Below are positions 6,204 to 14,033 of a stretch of DNA of 14,033 nt, piece by piece. A program made the position numbers and the translations under genes. The stretch is taken from assembly GCA_947461185.1 (NCBI GenBank), contig CANHJY010000017.1, positions 1 through 14,033 of the forward strand, in the 5' to 3' direction. Each line of letters opens with the position of its first letter. Position 1 is the first letter of the stretch. This stretch comes from Flavobacteriales bacterium (lineage in GTDB: Bacteria > Bacteroidota > Bacteroidia > Flavobacteriales_D > Crocinitomicaceae). The notes beneath the pieces were generated by a model. That model did not search any database and was not told where the DNA came from. It worked only from the letters and a program-made list of their open reading frames with translations.

Positions 6204-9200
6204 TTATTTAACTATTATTTGAGCATGATTGATTAATGTTGCTGATTCCATACGAACGGTATAAATTCCACTTGCTAGGTTATTTGGAAGAACGATTTGA
6301 TTGTTCTCTACATCAAAGTACTGTGCCTTCAGTTTACCTTCTTGATTTATCAATTCCACTCTTTTAAGTTGGTCCACATGTTCAAAATGTAAGATCTCAC
6401 CAGCAAGAATTGGGTTAGGGTAAACTCCGAATTTCAAATCAGTAATTACATTTGAATGTAGGTCATTTGAGATGTTGACATTGTCTATGTACAAAGCATT
6501 TCCCCAATTTCCCATATTTCGAAAAGTAACGATTACTTTTTGATGACCCGTAAAATTGCTTAAATCTATGTTTTCTGTTCTCCATTCTGTCGATGTTGGT
6601 ACATACATTGAAGTAAATGCAGGTGCTGTCGCCAATGTTGTTCCACCCTTAAAATATACTTCGTTGTAACTTAGCCCACAATCAGTTGAAATCAAAACCT
6701 TAAGTGAATCTGAATAACTCCCACCCCATGGAGCATAGGCAACATCAAATGCTAGGTTGAGCGCTGACATGTTCATTGTATTCAATCCAAAGCTTAAATC
6801 ATCAGTACTTCCTTGAGAATCAATTCCATAATTATCAAATAGGGTACATTGCGTGGAAGAGCCAAATCCGCCAACATTTGTTGCAAGCGACCATTGTCCA
6901 CCACCATCTTCATTTGCGGTAAACCATCCATTTGGTAAAAAACTTCCCTGAAAATCTTCTTGCACAAGTGTTGGTGCATTATAATTACTTACTTCTACAT
7001 ATAACGAGTCTTGATCTGAGTTTCCGAATTGATCAGTTATTGTTAACACAGCTAAATGTTGACCCGGTGTACTGAACAAAACAGCAGGATTTCGAAGCGA
7101 TGAAGATGAAGGGGACCCTGTAGGGAATTGCCAAGACCAAGTCGCATTTAAATGATTAAGATATGAATGATCTTCAAAATAAAATGAGTCTTGCTCACAA
7201 AAAAATACCTGAGAAAGTTTATCTACATTTATTCTGCAAATGGGTTCGTTCGGTTGCTCATTTAAAGTGCTTTCCCAAATTCCTTTACCATAACTTGCCA
7301 ATCTTATCTTTCCATCTCGATAAAATGGTTTTAAAATATTTCCATTAATGTATGTAGGCAATCCTGAATTATCTAATGTCCAATTTGTAGTTGCATTACG
7401 ATAATAAACTGCTTGATTGGTCGCTGCGTATAATCCACCGTTTGTTCCAGCAATGTAAACCAATGAATGTATACTTTGATTATTCAAATCCGATGTTGTT
7501 AAATTGGTCCAACTTGCTCCTGAATTATTAGTATGGAAAGTTTTAAATCCATTTGAACCTCCAGGATATGCCAACCAAAGTTCGTTATCATTAGCCGGAT
7601 TTATTGCAATAAGCATTCTACGACTGTTACCTGCAGGGATGTTCAATTGTGTCCAATTTGCTCCTCCATCAACTGTTTTCCATAATTTTCCAATGCTTCC
7701 TGAAGCGGGACGTTGACAAGCATAAATAATATCTGGATTTTCCGAGGATATTTCAATATACATGATTAAATCATTTGGATTACTGCCAAAAGTTTGAATC
7801 AAATTGAATGAAGCACCGGCATCTGTTGTCTTCCAAAGTTTATTTTCTTTCCCCATATATGCAATTCCATAACAATTGGGATGGAACTCTAATTCGCTCG
7901 ACTCTGCAGCATAATATGATTCGTTAGGTGAAAGACCAAAAGCCGCATTTCCCAGGGGAGCATTAATGTCGGTTGGTAGTATCCTTCCGCCAATATCCGA
8001 AAAATAAGTTCGACGATTCTCACCAGTATTTACATAGCCAGTAGGCGCTTCTCCACCACCCAAATTTCTGAAATGGCCATTTGGATAATTTTGAAAATAT
8101 CCTAAATTTCCATTATGATACAACCCACCAACTAAAACATCTTCATTCCATCCTGAACCAAACCCCCAAAAATCAGAACCGCGTACGCCATCCATTTTGA
8201 AATCGGGCTGTGAATTGCAAAAATTGGTTGATAAATAAACCCCGCCATCAGTGGTTATCCATGTATTACCATTTACCTGTCTAAAATCTTGCATATCAAC
8301 ATGGATATTTAGCGGACCACCTACATACCCGGCGAGTGGATAAAAAGTTGCTCCTCCATCATCTGATCTGTAAAGATTCAAACCACCAACAATTATTTGA
8401 TCTGGATTTGTTGAAGATGCTGCAATGGCACAGTTATAAAAGCCTTGATGGTAGGTCCAGCCGGGATTTCCATATGCTAAATTTAAATGTGACGTTGTGT
8501 AAGGACCTCCTGTTGGACCATTTGGCAATGTCCACGTATTTCCGCCATCAATACTTTTGTATACGCCGATATATCCATAGTCATCAGTTTTTGAATCTCC
8601 AATTAGATAGGCATAAACCCTATTTGGATCTGCAGCAGTTACAGCAATTCGCGCACCGCCATCGTATCTTGCGGGATCTGTAGAATTGTACCAGCCATTG
8701 CTTTGTAAAGACCAAGTCAATCCCATATCTGAGGAAATATAAAATTCGCATTTCAGCGCATTAGGATTATTCTTTAACAAGTAAACAATGTTGGAATTTC
8801 CAGTATTGAATTTTAAGTCATAGCATTTTTGACTATAAATTGTAGTCCAAGTAATACCGCCATCGGAAGTTCGGAAAAGCCCTTTCTCAGTTGCCGCCAT
8901 TACAATTTGATTGTTGGAAGGATGCATGAGTATCTCATTTACGCCCAAATTATTATCCGGCATTACATTGATCCATGTCGCGCCTCCATTAATACTTTTA
9001 TAAATTCCTTTGTTTCCGCCAACATAAACCAAATTGCCGTCTGTAGGACTTACCTCAATGGCATTGGTTCCGCCAAAGTCATCATCTAAGGAGCTGGCTT
9101 GCCAATTTACACCTCCATCAATGCTTTTAAATACTTCCCCTGGTTCTGTTCCTAAATACAAGATGTTGGGTTGCCCCTCACATTGGTCAATACAATAGAC

Positions 9201-9617
9201 ATTTGTTTGATCTGAACCTTGATTTCCATTCCCGCTGGTTGTGTGTATGGGGCCAACAACAGACCAATTTGATGATTTATTTAATGACTGTTGAGAAATG
9301 TATCCTTGATTCATTAAAGCTAATTCTGCTGATGTATACTTTCGAATAAATCCTTCTGAATCAATTAAATCTGCTACGGCTTTTCTCCAACGTTTGTAAT
9401 ACTGTGTATGAAAGGATTTTATAAAAGTGTGACTTCCAAAATAAGCATTGTATAATGAATCCACGCGATAAACATTTGGGTTAACTCCGTACATTTCTTT
9501 TATCCATTCCGGAGAGGTGGCTATTTCAGTTGCTGATGGTCTGTAAAATTGTTGTGATAAAGAAAAGAATGAAACAAAAATTATCGCTAACAAACTAAAT
9601 GTCTTTTTGAATCGCAT
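6204..9617 (-). CDS. Large secreted Asp-box/PKD protein with T9SS type A sorting domain, 1137 residues
   Basis: Signal peptide at residues 1-21. Residues ~110-790 form a beta-propeller-like region with about ten Asp-box (BNR/sortilin-type) motifs S-x-D-x-G-x-T-W: SIDGGVNW (165), SINGGATW (208), TSDGGITW (250), SSDMGLTW (295), SIDGGNTW (355), RSDDGGATF (417), TTDGGV (455), TTDAGASF (597), TVDGGANW (648) and NNSGASW (697). The 140-residue gap between 455 and 597 may mark the junction of two propellers. A PKD-like domain follows (~797-877, with ATWSWQFPTG and ITDQFGNSDQD), then an adhesin/choice-of-anchor-J-like jelly roll (~885-1050, with W-x-T-A-N-E-D-G and LYIDNVNIS). The T9SS type A sorting domain (~1064-1137) begins VYPNP. 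The protein should cross the outer membrane by T9SS and be anchored or released there. Glycan or protein binding is likely, and enzymatic activity is not evident. Confidence 0.92.
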   Translation of the reverse strand: MRFKKTFSLLAIIFVSFFSLSQQFYRPSATEIATSPEWIKEMYGVNPNVYRVDSLYNAYFGSHTFIKSFHTQYYKRWRKAVADLIDSEGFIRKYTSAELALMNQGYISQQSLNKSSNWSVVGPIHTTSGNGNQGSDQTNVYCIDQCEGQPNILYLGTEPGEVFKSIDGGVNWQASSLDDDFGGTNAIEVSPTDGNLVYVGGNKGIYKSINGGATWINVMPDNNLGVNEILMHPSNNQIVMAATEKGLFRTSDGGITWTTIYSQKCYDLKFNTGNSNIVYLLKNNPNALKCEFYISSDMGLTWSLQSNGWYNSTDPARYDGGARIAVTAADPNRVYAYLIGDSKTDDYGYIGVYKSIDGGNTWTLPNGPTGGPYTTSHLNLAYGNPGWTYHQGFYNCAIAASSTNPDQIIVGGLNLYRSDDGGATFYPLAGYVGGPLNIHVDMQDFRQVNGNTWITTDGGVYLSTNFCNSQPDFKMDGVRGSDFWGFGSGWNEDVLVGGLYHNGNLGYFQNYPNGHFRNLGGGEAPTGYVNTGENRRTYFSDIGGRILPTDINAPLGNAAFGLSPNESYYAAESSELEFHPNCYGIAYMGKENKLWKTTDAGASFNLIQTFGSNPNDLIMYIEISSENPDIIYACQRPASGSIGKLWKTVDGGANWTQLNIPAGNSRRMLIAINPANDNELWLAYPGGSNGFKTFHTNNSGASWTNLTTSDLNNQSIHSLVYIAGTNGGLYAATNQAVYYRNATTNWTLDNSGLPTYINGNILKPFYRDGKIRLASYGKGIWESTLNEQPNEPICRINVDKLSQVFFCEQDSFYFEDHSYLNHLNATWSWQFPTGSPSSSSLRNPAVLFSTPGQHLAVLTITDQFGNSDQDSLYVEVSNYNAPTLVQEDFQGSFLPNGWFTANEDGGGQWSLATNVGGFGSSTQCTLFDNYGIDSQGSTDDLSFGLNTMNMSALNLAFDVAYAPWGGSYSDSLKVLISTDCGLSYNEVYFKGGTTLATAPAFTSMYVPTSTEWRTENIDLSNFTGHQKVIVTFRNMGNWGNALYIDNVNISNDLHSNVITDLKFGVYPNPILAGEILHFEHVDQLKRVELINQEGKLKAQYFDVENNQIVLPNNLASGIYTVRMESATLINHAQIIVK

Positions 9618-9711
9618 GATGAATTAATTTAAAACCAAACGAAAATACCAATTTATTTTAGCTCTAGAGGATAACTTTATTAATTTCACACCCTGCTGAA
9701 TAATCATTGAT
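9618..9711. promoter_or_regulatory. Short divergent intergenic region
   Basis: This 94-bp AT-rich gap lies between two outward-facing genes and must carry or overlap both promoters. TAACTTTA at 9672-9679 resembles the Bacteroidota -7 box TAnnTTTG with one mismatch, and it lies about 33 bases before the ATG at 9712. No good -33 partner is seen at the usual spacing. On the minus strand the stretch just before the large T9SS gene contains TATTTTCG, also one mismatch from consensus. Confidence 0.35.
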
Positions 9712-11271
9712 ATGAAATTAATACTCAACTTTTTTCTTTGTGCATTTCCTTTTGGAATAGCAATCTCCCAAAATATTGATGTTAAAAAATACACCATTTA
9801 TATTGATCTTAATGATGAAACTGATGAGATTTGGGTTAAAGAAATCATCAATTTTGATCGAATGAATGAGGAAAAGGAAGTCGTATTCGATTTTGTGAAT
9901 TTAAAAAGTAATGGAAAAGGAATGGTTGTGGATACGGTTCATCAAAATAATGAATATCGGGAGTTTGAGCACAGAAATGATTCACTGTTTATTAATATTG
10001 AAAAAAATGATATCAATCAGGATCTTACAATTTATTATCATGGAATTCCAAATGATGGGTTAATTATTGGACAAAACAAATTTGGAGATAGAACCTTTTT
10101 CGGAGATAATTGGCCAAATCGAGCGCATAATTGGTTCGCTTGTGTTGATCATCCATCAGATAAAGCGCTAGTTGAATATTTTGTAACTGTTCCACTCAAA
10201 TACCAAGTTATAGCGAATGGAGCCCTTTCGGCTGTCGATACCGTTTTCGGGATTAAGAAATTATTTCACTACAATTCATTACATGAACTTCCAACAAAGG
10301 TTATGGTAATTGGTGTAGCTGATTTTAAAACCAAGGAGTTTGAATCTGTTAATAAAACAGCAGTTTCAGGATGGGTGTATAAAAATCAAGCATCTAAAGC
10401 ACTTTATGATCTTGAACTTGCGCCTCAAGTATTGAATTTTTTCATTGATTATATAGGACCCTATCCTTATGAAAAATTGGCAAATGTGCAATCAACGACC
10501 CGATACGGAGGTATGGAGAATGCTGGTTGTATTTTTTATGATGAAGATGCATTAAATGGAAATAGAACTAGTGAAGATTTGATAGCCCATGAAATTGCCC
10601 ATCAATGGTTTGGAAATTCTGCAACGGAAGTGGATTGGGAACATATCTGGCTGAGCGAAGGTTTTGCGACCTATTTTGCTAATCTTTATATTGAAGAATT
10701 TAAAGGAACAAAGGCTTTTAACAGTCAAATGGATAGTGATCGACAAAGAGTTATCAGTTTCAATAAAAATTTTAAATCCCCACTTGTAGATATTAATTAC
10801 CAAGATTTGGAGGATCTTTTGAATCCAAATTCTTATCAAAAAGGTGGGTGGATTTTACACATGTTAAGAAATCAGATTGGTGATTCCCTGTTTAAAAATG
10901 CTATCCGAAATTATTATGAACTGTATAAATTCGGAAATGCAAGCACGGATAATCTAAAAGACGTTTTTGAAACAACAACTGGTGCGTCATTAACTGAGTT
11001 TTTTGATCAATGGGTATATGGAGTTGGGCACCCTAAATTACAAGTTGAGTCTAAAATAAGTAACACTAAAGTCGTTTTTGAAATTAAACAAATTGGTAAA
11101 AAGTTTAATTTTCCATTAACAATCAGATTGAATATGATGAATGGAACCAAGGAGGATGTTATCTTGAATGTGTCAGATCAAAAGCAGACTTTTACCTTTC
11201 AAACGAGTGCCAAGGTTAAAAGTTATGATTTAGACCCCTATGTAAATTTGCTTTTTGAAAAGCTTAAATAG
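9712..11271 (+). CDS. Exported M1-family aminopeptidase, 519 residues
   Basis: Signal peptide MKLILNFFLCAFPFGIAISQ (1-20). The exopeptidase motif is GGMENAG (266-272). The zinc site is HEIAH (293-297) with Glu 316 in WLSEGFATYF, and the catalytic tyrosine is Y375 in SYQKGGWILHML. These are the complete determinants of a classical M1 aminopeptidase of the APN/LTA4H type. At 519 residues it contains the N-terminal beta-saddle, the thermolysin-like catalytic domain and a short beta domain, and lacks the large helical C-terminal domain. It also lacks a T9SS tail, so it is probably periplasmic. It differs clearly from the other M1 enzyme at 4427 in its GAMEN-position motif, so the two are different branches rather than a tandem copy. 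The next gene starts 39 bases after the stop, so read-through into it is possible. Confidence 0.94.
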   Translation: MKLILNFFLCAFPFGIAISQNIDVKKYTIYIDLNDETDEIWVKEIINFDRMNEEKEVVFDFVNLKSNGKGMVVDTVHQNNEYREFEHRNDSLFINIEKNDINQDLTIYYHGIPNDGLIIGQNKFGDRTFFGDNWPNRAHNWFACVDHPSDKALVEYFVTVPLKYQVIANGALSAVDTVFGIKKLFHYNSLHELPTKVMVIGVADFKTKEFESVNKTAVSGWVYKNQASKALYDLELAPQVLNFFIDYIGPYPYEKLANVQSTTRYGGMENAGCIFYDEDALNGNRTSEDLIAHEIAHQWFGNSATEVDWEHIWLSEGFATYFANLYIEEFKGTKAFNSQMDSDRQRVISFNKNFKSPLVDINYQDLEDLLNPNSYQKGGWILHMLRNQIGDSLFKNAIRNYYELYKFGNASTDNLKDVFETTTGASLTEFFDQWVYGVGHPKLQVESKISNTKVVFEIKQIGKKFNFPLTIRLNMMNGTKEDVILNVSDQKQTFTFQTSAKVKSYDLDPYVNLLFEKLK

Positions 11272-11310
11272 TCGAAATAAGAAATTTGTATTTTAGTTGA
11301 AAATTAAGTT

Positions 11311-14033
11311 ATGAAAAGACTACTGTTACTATCAATATGGTTGATGTTATTTCAATTTTCATTCGGTCAATGCAATATTCTGCACGTTACCACAACAGGG
11401 ACATCAAGTGGATTAGGTTCGAAAGCTGACCCTATGAACCTGGTAACAGCGTTTGCAAATGCCACAACCGGTGATATAATTCGCATCGCAAGTGGGAATT
11501 ACATTATTAGTAATCCTTTAAATATACCGGCGAATAATATAATTATTGAAGGAGGATTTATTGTTGCTCAAAATTGGAAGAAATCAAGCTTGGCAGGTCA
11601 AACCACAATTACTCGAAATGCTACAAACATTGAAGGAACAACCAATCAACAACGTTTAGTTGGTATTTACGGAAATGGAAAGTTTGGATTTGAATTTCAT
11701 GACATAACGATTACAACCTTTAATGCCCTAGGTAATGGTACATCTAATTATGCGGTTCATTTAACTAATTGTGCTGATTATAAATTTGTTAGATGCAGAA
11801 TTCAAGCTGGAAATGGTTCAGTTGGAAATTCTGGTTTACCTGGAACAGCTGGAGCTAATGGTACAAATGGTTCAGGCGGCGGCGGCGGCTCCATTGATAA
11901 TGAATGTTCAGGAGCAGTTGGAGGCACAGGTGGGGCAGGAGCTGGAACTGGTGGAGGTCCTGCTGTTGCAGGTGGAACAAATCCTGGTGGATGCACACAA
12001 ACTGGTGGGGTTGGTTTAAACGGAAATGCAAGCTCAAACGCAAGGGCTGGTGGTTCGGGTGGTTCAGGTGGTGCTGGCGGAGAAGAACAATTTAATGGCG
12101 GTCCAGGTGGACAAGGAGGCGGTGTAAATGGAGGAGCTGGACAAGGCGGCGTTGGCGTAGGTGGAGCATGGGGTAATCCAGGCAATTCAGGTGGTAATGG
12201 AGCAAATGGAATTGCTGGTTCAAATGGAACAATTGGCGCTAATGGTTTACCTGGCACGATAGGTCAATATTACGTACCTACGCAAGCAGGAAATGGCACT
12301 GAGGGATCCGGCGGAAAAGGTGGATCTGGCGGCGGTGGAGGTGGCGGCCAATATTGCTTGTTTTGTGTTGACGGTTCGGGAAATGGCGGCGGCGGCGGCG
12401 GTGGCGGTGGTCAAGGTGGAACTGCCGGAACTGGCGGCTTTGGTGGCGGCGGATCTTTTGGTTTATATCTATTTAATAATGGGATAAATGGTCAAGTAAT
12501 TGACTGTCAAATTACACCTGGTTCTGGAGGAAATGGCGGAGTTGGAGGGAATGGTGGAACTGGTGGTATTGGCGGGACTGGAGGCCTCGGTGGTTCTGTG
12601 GGTACAAATGAAGTAGGAAAAGGAGGTAACGGTGGAGTTGGAGGCACGGGAGGCAATGGAGGATCTGGTGGTTCGGGAAGTGTTGGAATTTCAAATGCAA
12701 TTCTTTTCGTGAGTGGAACACCACTGGCTTCGTCAATCAGTAATTTCAATTTAACAACTCAACCTGAAATTCTAGTGGATTATGCAAATTGCTCCAATTC
12801 AAATATTTCTTTCTCAGCTACAGGTGTGCCAACAGGCTCTGCTGCTTGGGATTTTGGCGTCAGTTCAGTAAGTTCAAATACGCAACAAAATCCTGCATCA
12901 GCTATGTTTACAACTACAGGAAGTTTCACTATTTCACAGTCTGCAAATGTTTATACTCAGTTTGTAATTTTGAATTGTCAAGGTTATTATCAAGCTGTAG
13001 CTACTACTTTATGTGCAGGAGATTCTTTAGTTGTTGGTGCCAATGTTTATGATTCTACTGGAATTTATACAAATGTATTTACTTCACAAACAGGCTGTGA
13101 TTCTACAATAGTCACCAATTTGACAATAATGCCAGTTCTTGAATCCAATTTTTCTGATACAGCATGTGATATTTACACGTGGAATGGCACTGACTATACC
13201 CAATCCGGTTCATATATTCAAGTGCTTCCAGGAACTATGGGTTGTGACAGTACGATTACACTTAATTTAACAATCAATAATAGTTATATTGGAATTCCCC
13301 AAGATATTTCAATTTGTAGCGGTGATTCACTGATGATTGGTAACAGTGTATACAATACAGCAGGTTCGTACACAGATGTATTAATTGGCCAAAATGGTTG
13401 TGACTCCACAGTAATAACCAATCTTACCATTTTACCAGAATTAACTAATACCATTACACAAACTGCATGCGACAGCTTTGTATGGAACAATCAGACTTAT
13501 TATCAATCAGGTATTTATACCCAGGTTTTTCAAGGGATTTCTGGTTGTGACAGCACGGTGGACCTTACACTAACCATCAATTCTATTAATTCATCAATTA
13601 CTCAAAATGGTGTGAATTTATCCGCAAATATTGTTGGTGTGCAATATCAATGGATTGATTGTGATAACCTAAACAATGTTTTACAAAATTCAAATGCACA
13701 GAATTTCACTGCAACATTAAATGGAAATTATGCTGTAATTGTATCAGATGCCAATTGTACAGATACTTCTGATTGTGTGAATGTTTCGAATGTTGGTGTT
13801 AATTCGTCAATTAATTGGAACGAAATTATGTTGTATCCGAATCCGTTTAACAAAATGCTTCATATCGATTTTGGAAATTATGTCGGTGAAAAATCAATTG
13901 CGATTTATGATGTTTTTGGGAAGTTGTGTTTTCAGCAAGATGCAATCGTGAATCAAAAGCAACAAATCCATTTCTATGGTGATAATGGTATTTATCTAGT
14001 TGAAATTAAATACGATGGTAAAAGTGAGATTAG
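11311..14033 (+). CDS. Giant glycine-rich beta-helix surface protein with T9SS sorting domain (3' truncated by the window edge)
   Basis: The frame is open from the ATG at 11311 to the last base (about 907 codons), so only a few C-terminal residues are missing. Signal peptide at 1-19 (FSFG-Q). Residues ~25-166 look like the start of a right-handed parallel beta-helix: ATTGDIIRIASGNY, then NIPANNIIIEGGF, then YAVHLTNCADYKFVRCRIQ. Two glycine-rich excursions (167-381 and 404-459) are separated by a rung-like segment FGLYLFNNGINGQVIDCQIT (383-402). A PKD-like module (~485-555, with AAWDFG) follows. Next come four Cys-containing modules paired C568/C596, C619/C645, C669/C697 and C720/C746, each closing in GCDST. 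The T9SS type A domain begins LYPNP (841-845) and runs to the edge. The protein is expected on the cell surface as an adhesin or structural protein. The glycine regions have far higher GC than their surroundings because of GGN codons. Confidence 0.9.
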   Translation, partial: MKRLLLLSIWLMLFQFSFGQCNILHVTTTGTSSGLGSKADPMNLVTAFANATTGDIIRIASGNYIISNPLNIPANNIIIEGGFIVAQNWKKSSLAGQTTITRNATNIEGTTNQQRLVGIYGNGKFGFEFHDITITTFNALGNGTSNYAVHLTNCADYKFVRCRIQAGNGSVGNSGLPGTAGANGTNGSGGGGGSIDNECSGAVGGTGGAGAGTGGGPAVAGGTNPGGCTQTGGVGLNGNASSNARAGGSGGSGGAGGEEQFNGGPGGQGGGVNGGAGQGGVGVGGAWGNPGNSGGNGANGIAGSNGTIGANGLPGTIGQYYVPTQAGNGTEGSGGKGGSGGGGGGGQYCLFCVDGSGNGGGGGGGGGQGGTAGTGGFGGGGSFGLYLFNNGINGQVIDCQITPGSGGNGGVGGNGGTGGIGGTGGLGGSVGTNEVGKGGNGGVGGTGGNGGSGGSGSVGISNAILFVSGTPLASSISNFNLTTQPEILVDYANCSNSNISFSATGVPTGSAAWDFGVSSVSSNTQQNPASAMFTTTGSFTISQSANVYTQFVILNCQGYYQAVATTLCAGDSLVVGANVYDSTGIYTNVFTSQTGCDSTIVTNLTIMPVLESNFSDTACDIYTWNGTDYTQSGSYIQVLPGTMGCDSTITLNLTINNSYIGIPQDISICSGDSLMIGNSVYNTAGSYTDVLIGQNGCDSTVITNLTILPELTNTITQTACDSFVWNNQTYYQSGIYTQVFQGISGCDSTVDLTLTINSINSSITQNGVNLSANIVGVQYQWIDCDNLNNVLQNSNAQNFTATLNGNYAVIVSDANCTDTSDCVNVSNVGVNSSINWNEIMLYPNPFNKMLHIDFGNYVGEKSIAIYDVFGKLCFQQDAIVNQKQQIHFYGDNGIYLVEIKYDGKSEI
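11809..12687 (+). repeat. Glycine-rich coding repeats with GGC runs
   Basis: Two irregular Gly-X-Gly/Gly-Gly-X tracts (about 11809-12453 and 12520-12687) encode mostly Gly with Ala, Asn, Thr and Ser, including a collagen-like GLPGTAGANGTNG stretch. Pure (GGC)5 runs occur at 11875-11889 and 12385-12399. The second continues as GGT/GGC codons to give nine consecutive glycines through 12411. Because the unit is a triplet, slippage would change protein length without breaking the frame. The long proline-rich open frames on the opposite strand are a by-product of GGN codons. Confidence 0.85.
13006..13611 (+). repeat. Imperfect tandem duplication of a 303-bp (101-residue) module pair
   Basis: Within the large glycine-rich protein, a pair of modules is repeated at exactly 101 residues: C568 to C669, C596 to C697, C619 to C720 and C645 to C746. 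The first module of each pair reads C(A/S)GDSL...VYxxxGxYTxV...GCDST, and the second TACDxxxWNxxxYxQSGxYxQV...GCDST. The identical spacing without indels, together with DNA divergence, indicates an old duplication kept under structural constraint. Confidence 0.85.

Noticed and set aside
6197..6217. Inverted repeat TAATAG/CTATTA between two convergent stop codons as a bidirectional terminator
   Set aside because: The stem is six A/T-rich pairs with one G-C pair and a nine-base loop, without a clear T tract. It is too weak to call.
11272..11310. A separate promoter for the large glycine-rich gene (TATTTTAG at 11289-11296)
   Set aside because: The box is one mismatch from consensus and has no -33 element at the usual distance. 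Read-through from the M1 gene is equally possible.
11771..12095. Plus-strand frames rich in Glu/Val/Leu or Trp/Arg in the glycine region
   Set aside because: They are shifted readings of the GGN repeats of the large protein.
11802..12257. Long proline-rich open frame on the minus strand
   Set aside because: It is antisense to the glycine-rich tract. GGN codons read backwards as NCC and rarely make stops, so the frame is a composition artefact. The plus-strand frame continues with signal peptide and sorting domain.
12507..12749. Second proline-rich minus-strand open frame
   Set aside because: Same cause: it mirrors the second glycine-rich tract and has no start context or recognisable fold.

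Overview
The window looks like part of the chromosome of a Bacteroidota bacterium, most likely in the Flavobacteriales and possibly related to Crocinitomicaceae/Fluviicola. The evidence is AT-rich DNA, start codons without Shine-Dalgarno sequences, two secreted proteins ending in type IX secretion (T9SS) type A sorting domains with a YPNP motif, repeats of the form C-x-GDSL...GCDST, Asp-box/PKD surface proteins and several M1 metallopeptidases. The genus is a guess from protein style only. No tRNA, rRNA, CRISPR array, insertion sequence or phage gene was seen.

Layout. (1) 3-290, plus strand: the C-terminal end of a sigma-54-dependent response regulator (NtrC type), cut by the window edge. (2) 262-3024, minus strand: three unfamiliar genes. 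In order of transcription they are a small very basic 75-residue protein, a 206-residue protein with a four-cysteine zinc-ribbon-like N-terminus, and a ~592-residue protein built from about twelve tryptophan-centred 25-residue repeats. The last two touch end to start and are probably co-translated. A 14-bp tandem repeat array fills the leader in front of the 206-residue gene. (3) 3163-4248, minus strand: a secreted protein with MORN-like repeats, followed by a good intrinsic terminator. (4) 4427-11271: two M1-family metallopeptidases of different branches on the plus strand, flanking a large Asp-box/PKD/T9SS protein on the minus strand. (5) 11311 to the right edge, plus strand: a very large secreted T9SS protein whose frame stays open to the last base. 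It has a parallel beta-helix start, two long glycine-rich excursions, a PKD-like module, a 101-residue tandem duplication and a T9SS sorting domain.

How the genes fit together. The right two thirds encode exported proteins: two presumed extracytoplasmic peptidases, which would supply peptides and amino acids, and two proteins displayed or released through T9SS. The left part is cytoplasmic and largely uncharacterised. The most unusual item is the tryptophan-repeat protein with its zinc-ribbon partner. The second most unusual is the glycine-rich beta-helix protein, in which the glycine stretches sit between what look like consecutive beta-helix rungs. No gap between genes exceeds 180 bases, and no promoter could be assigned with confidence.
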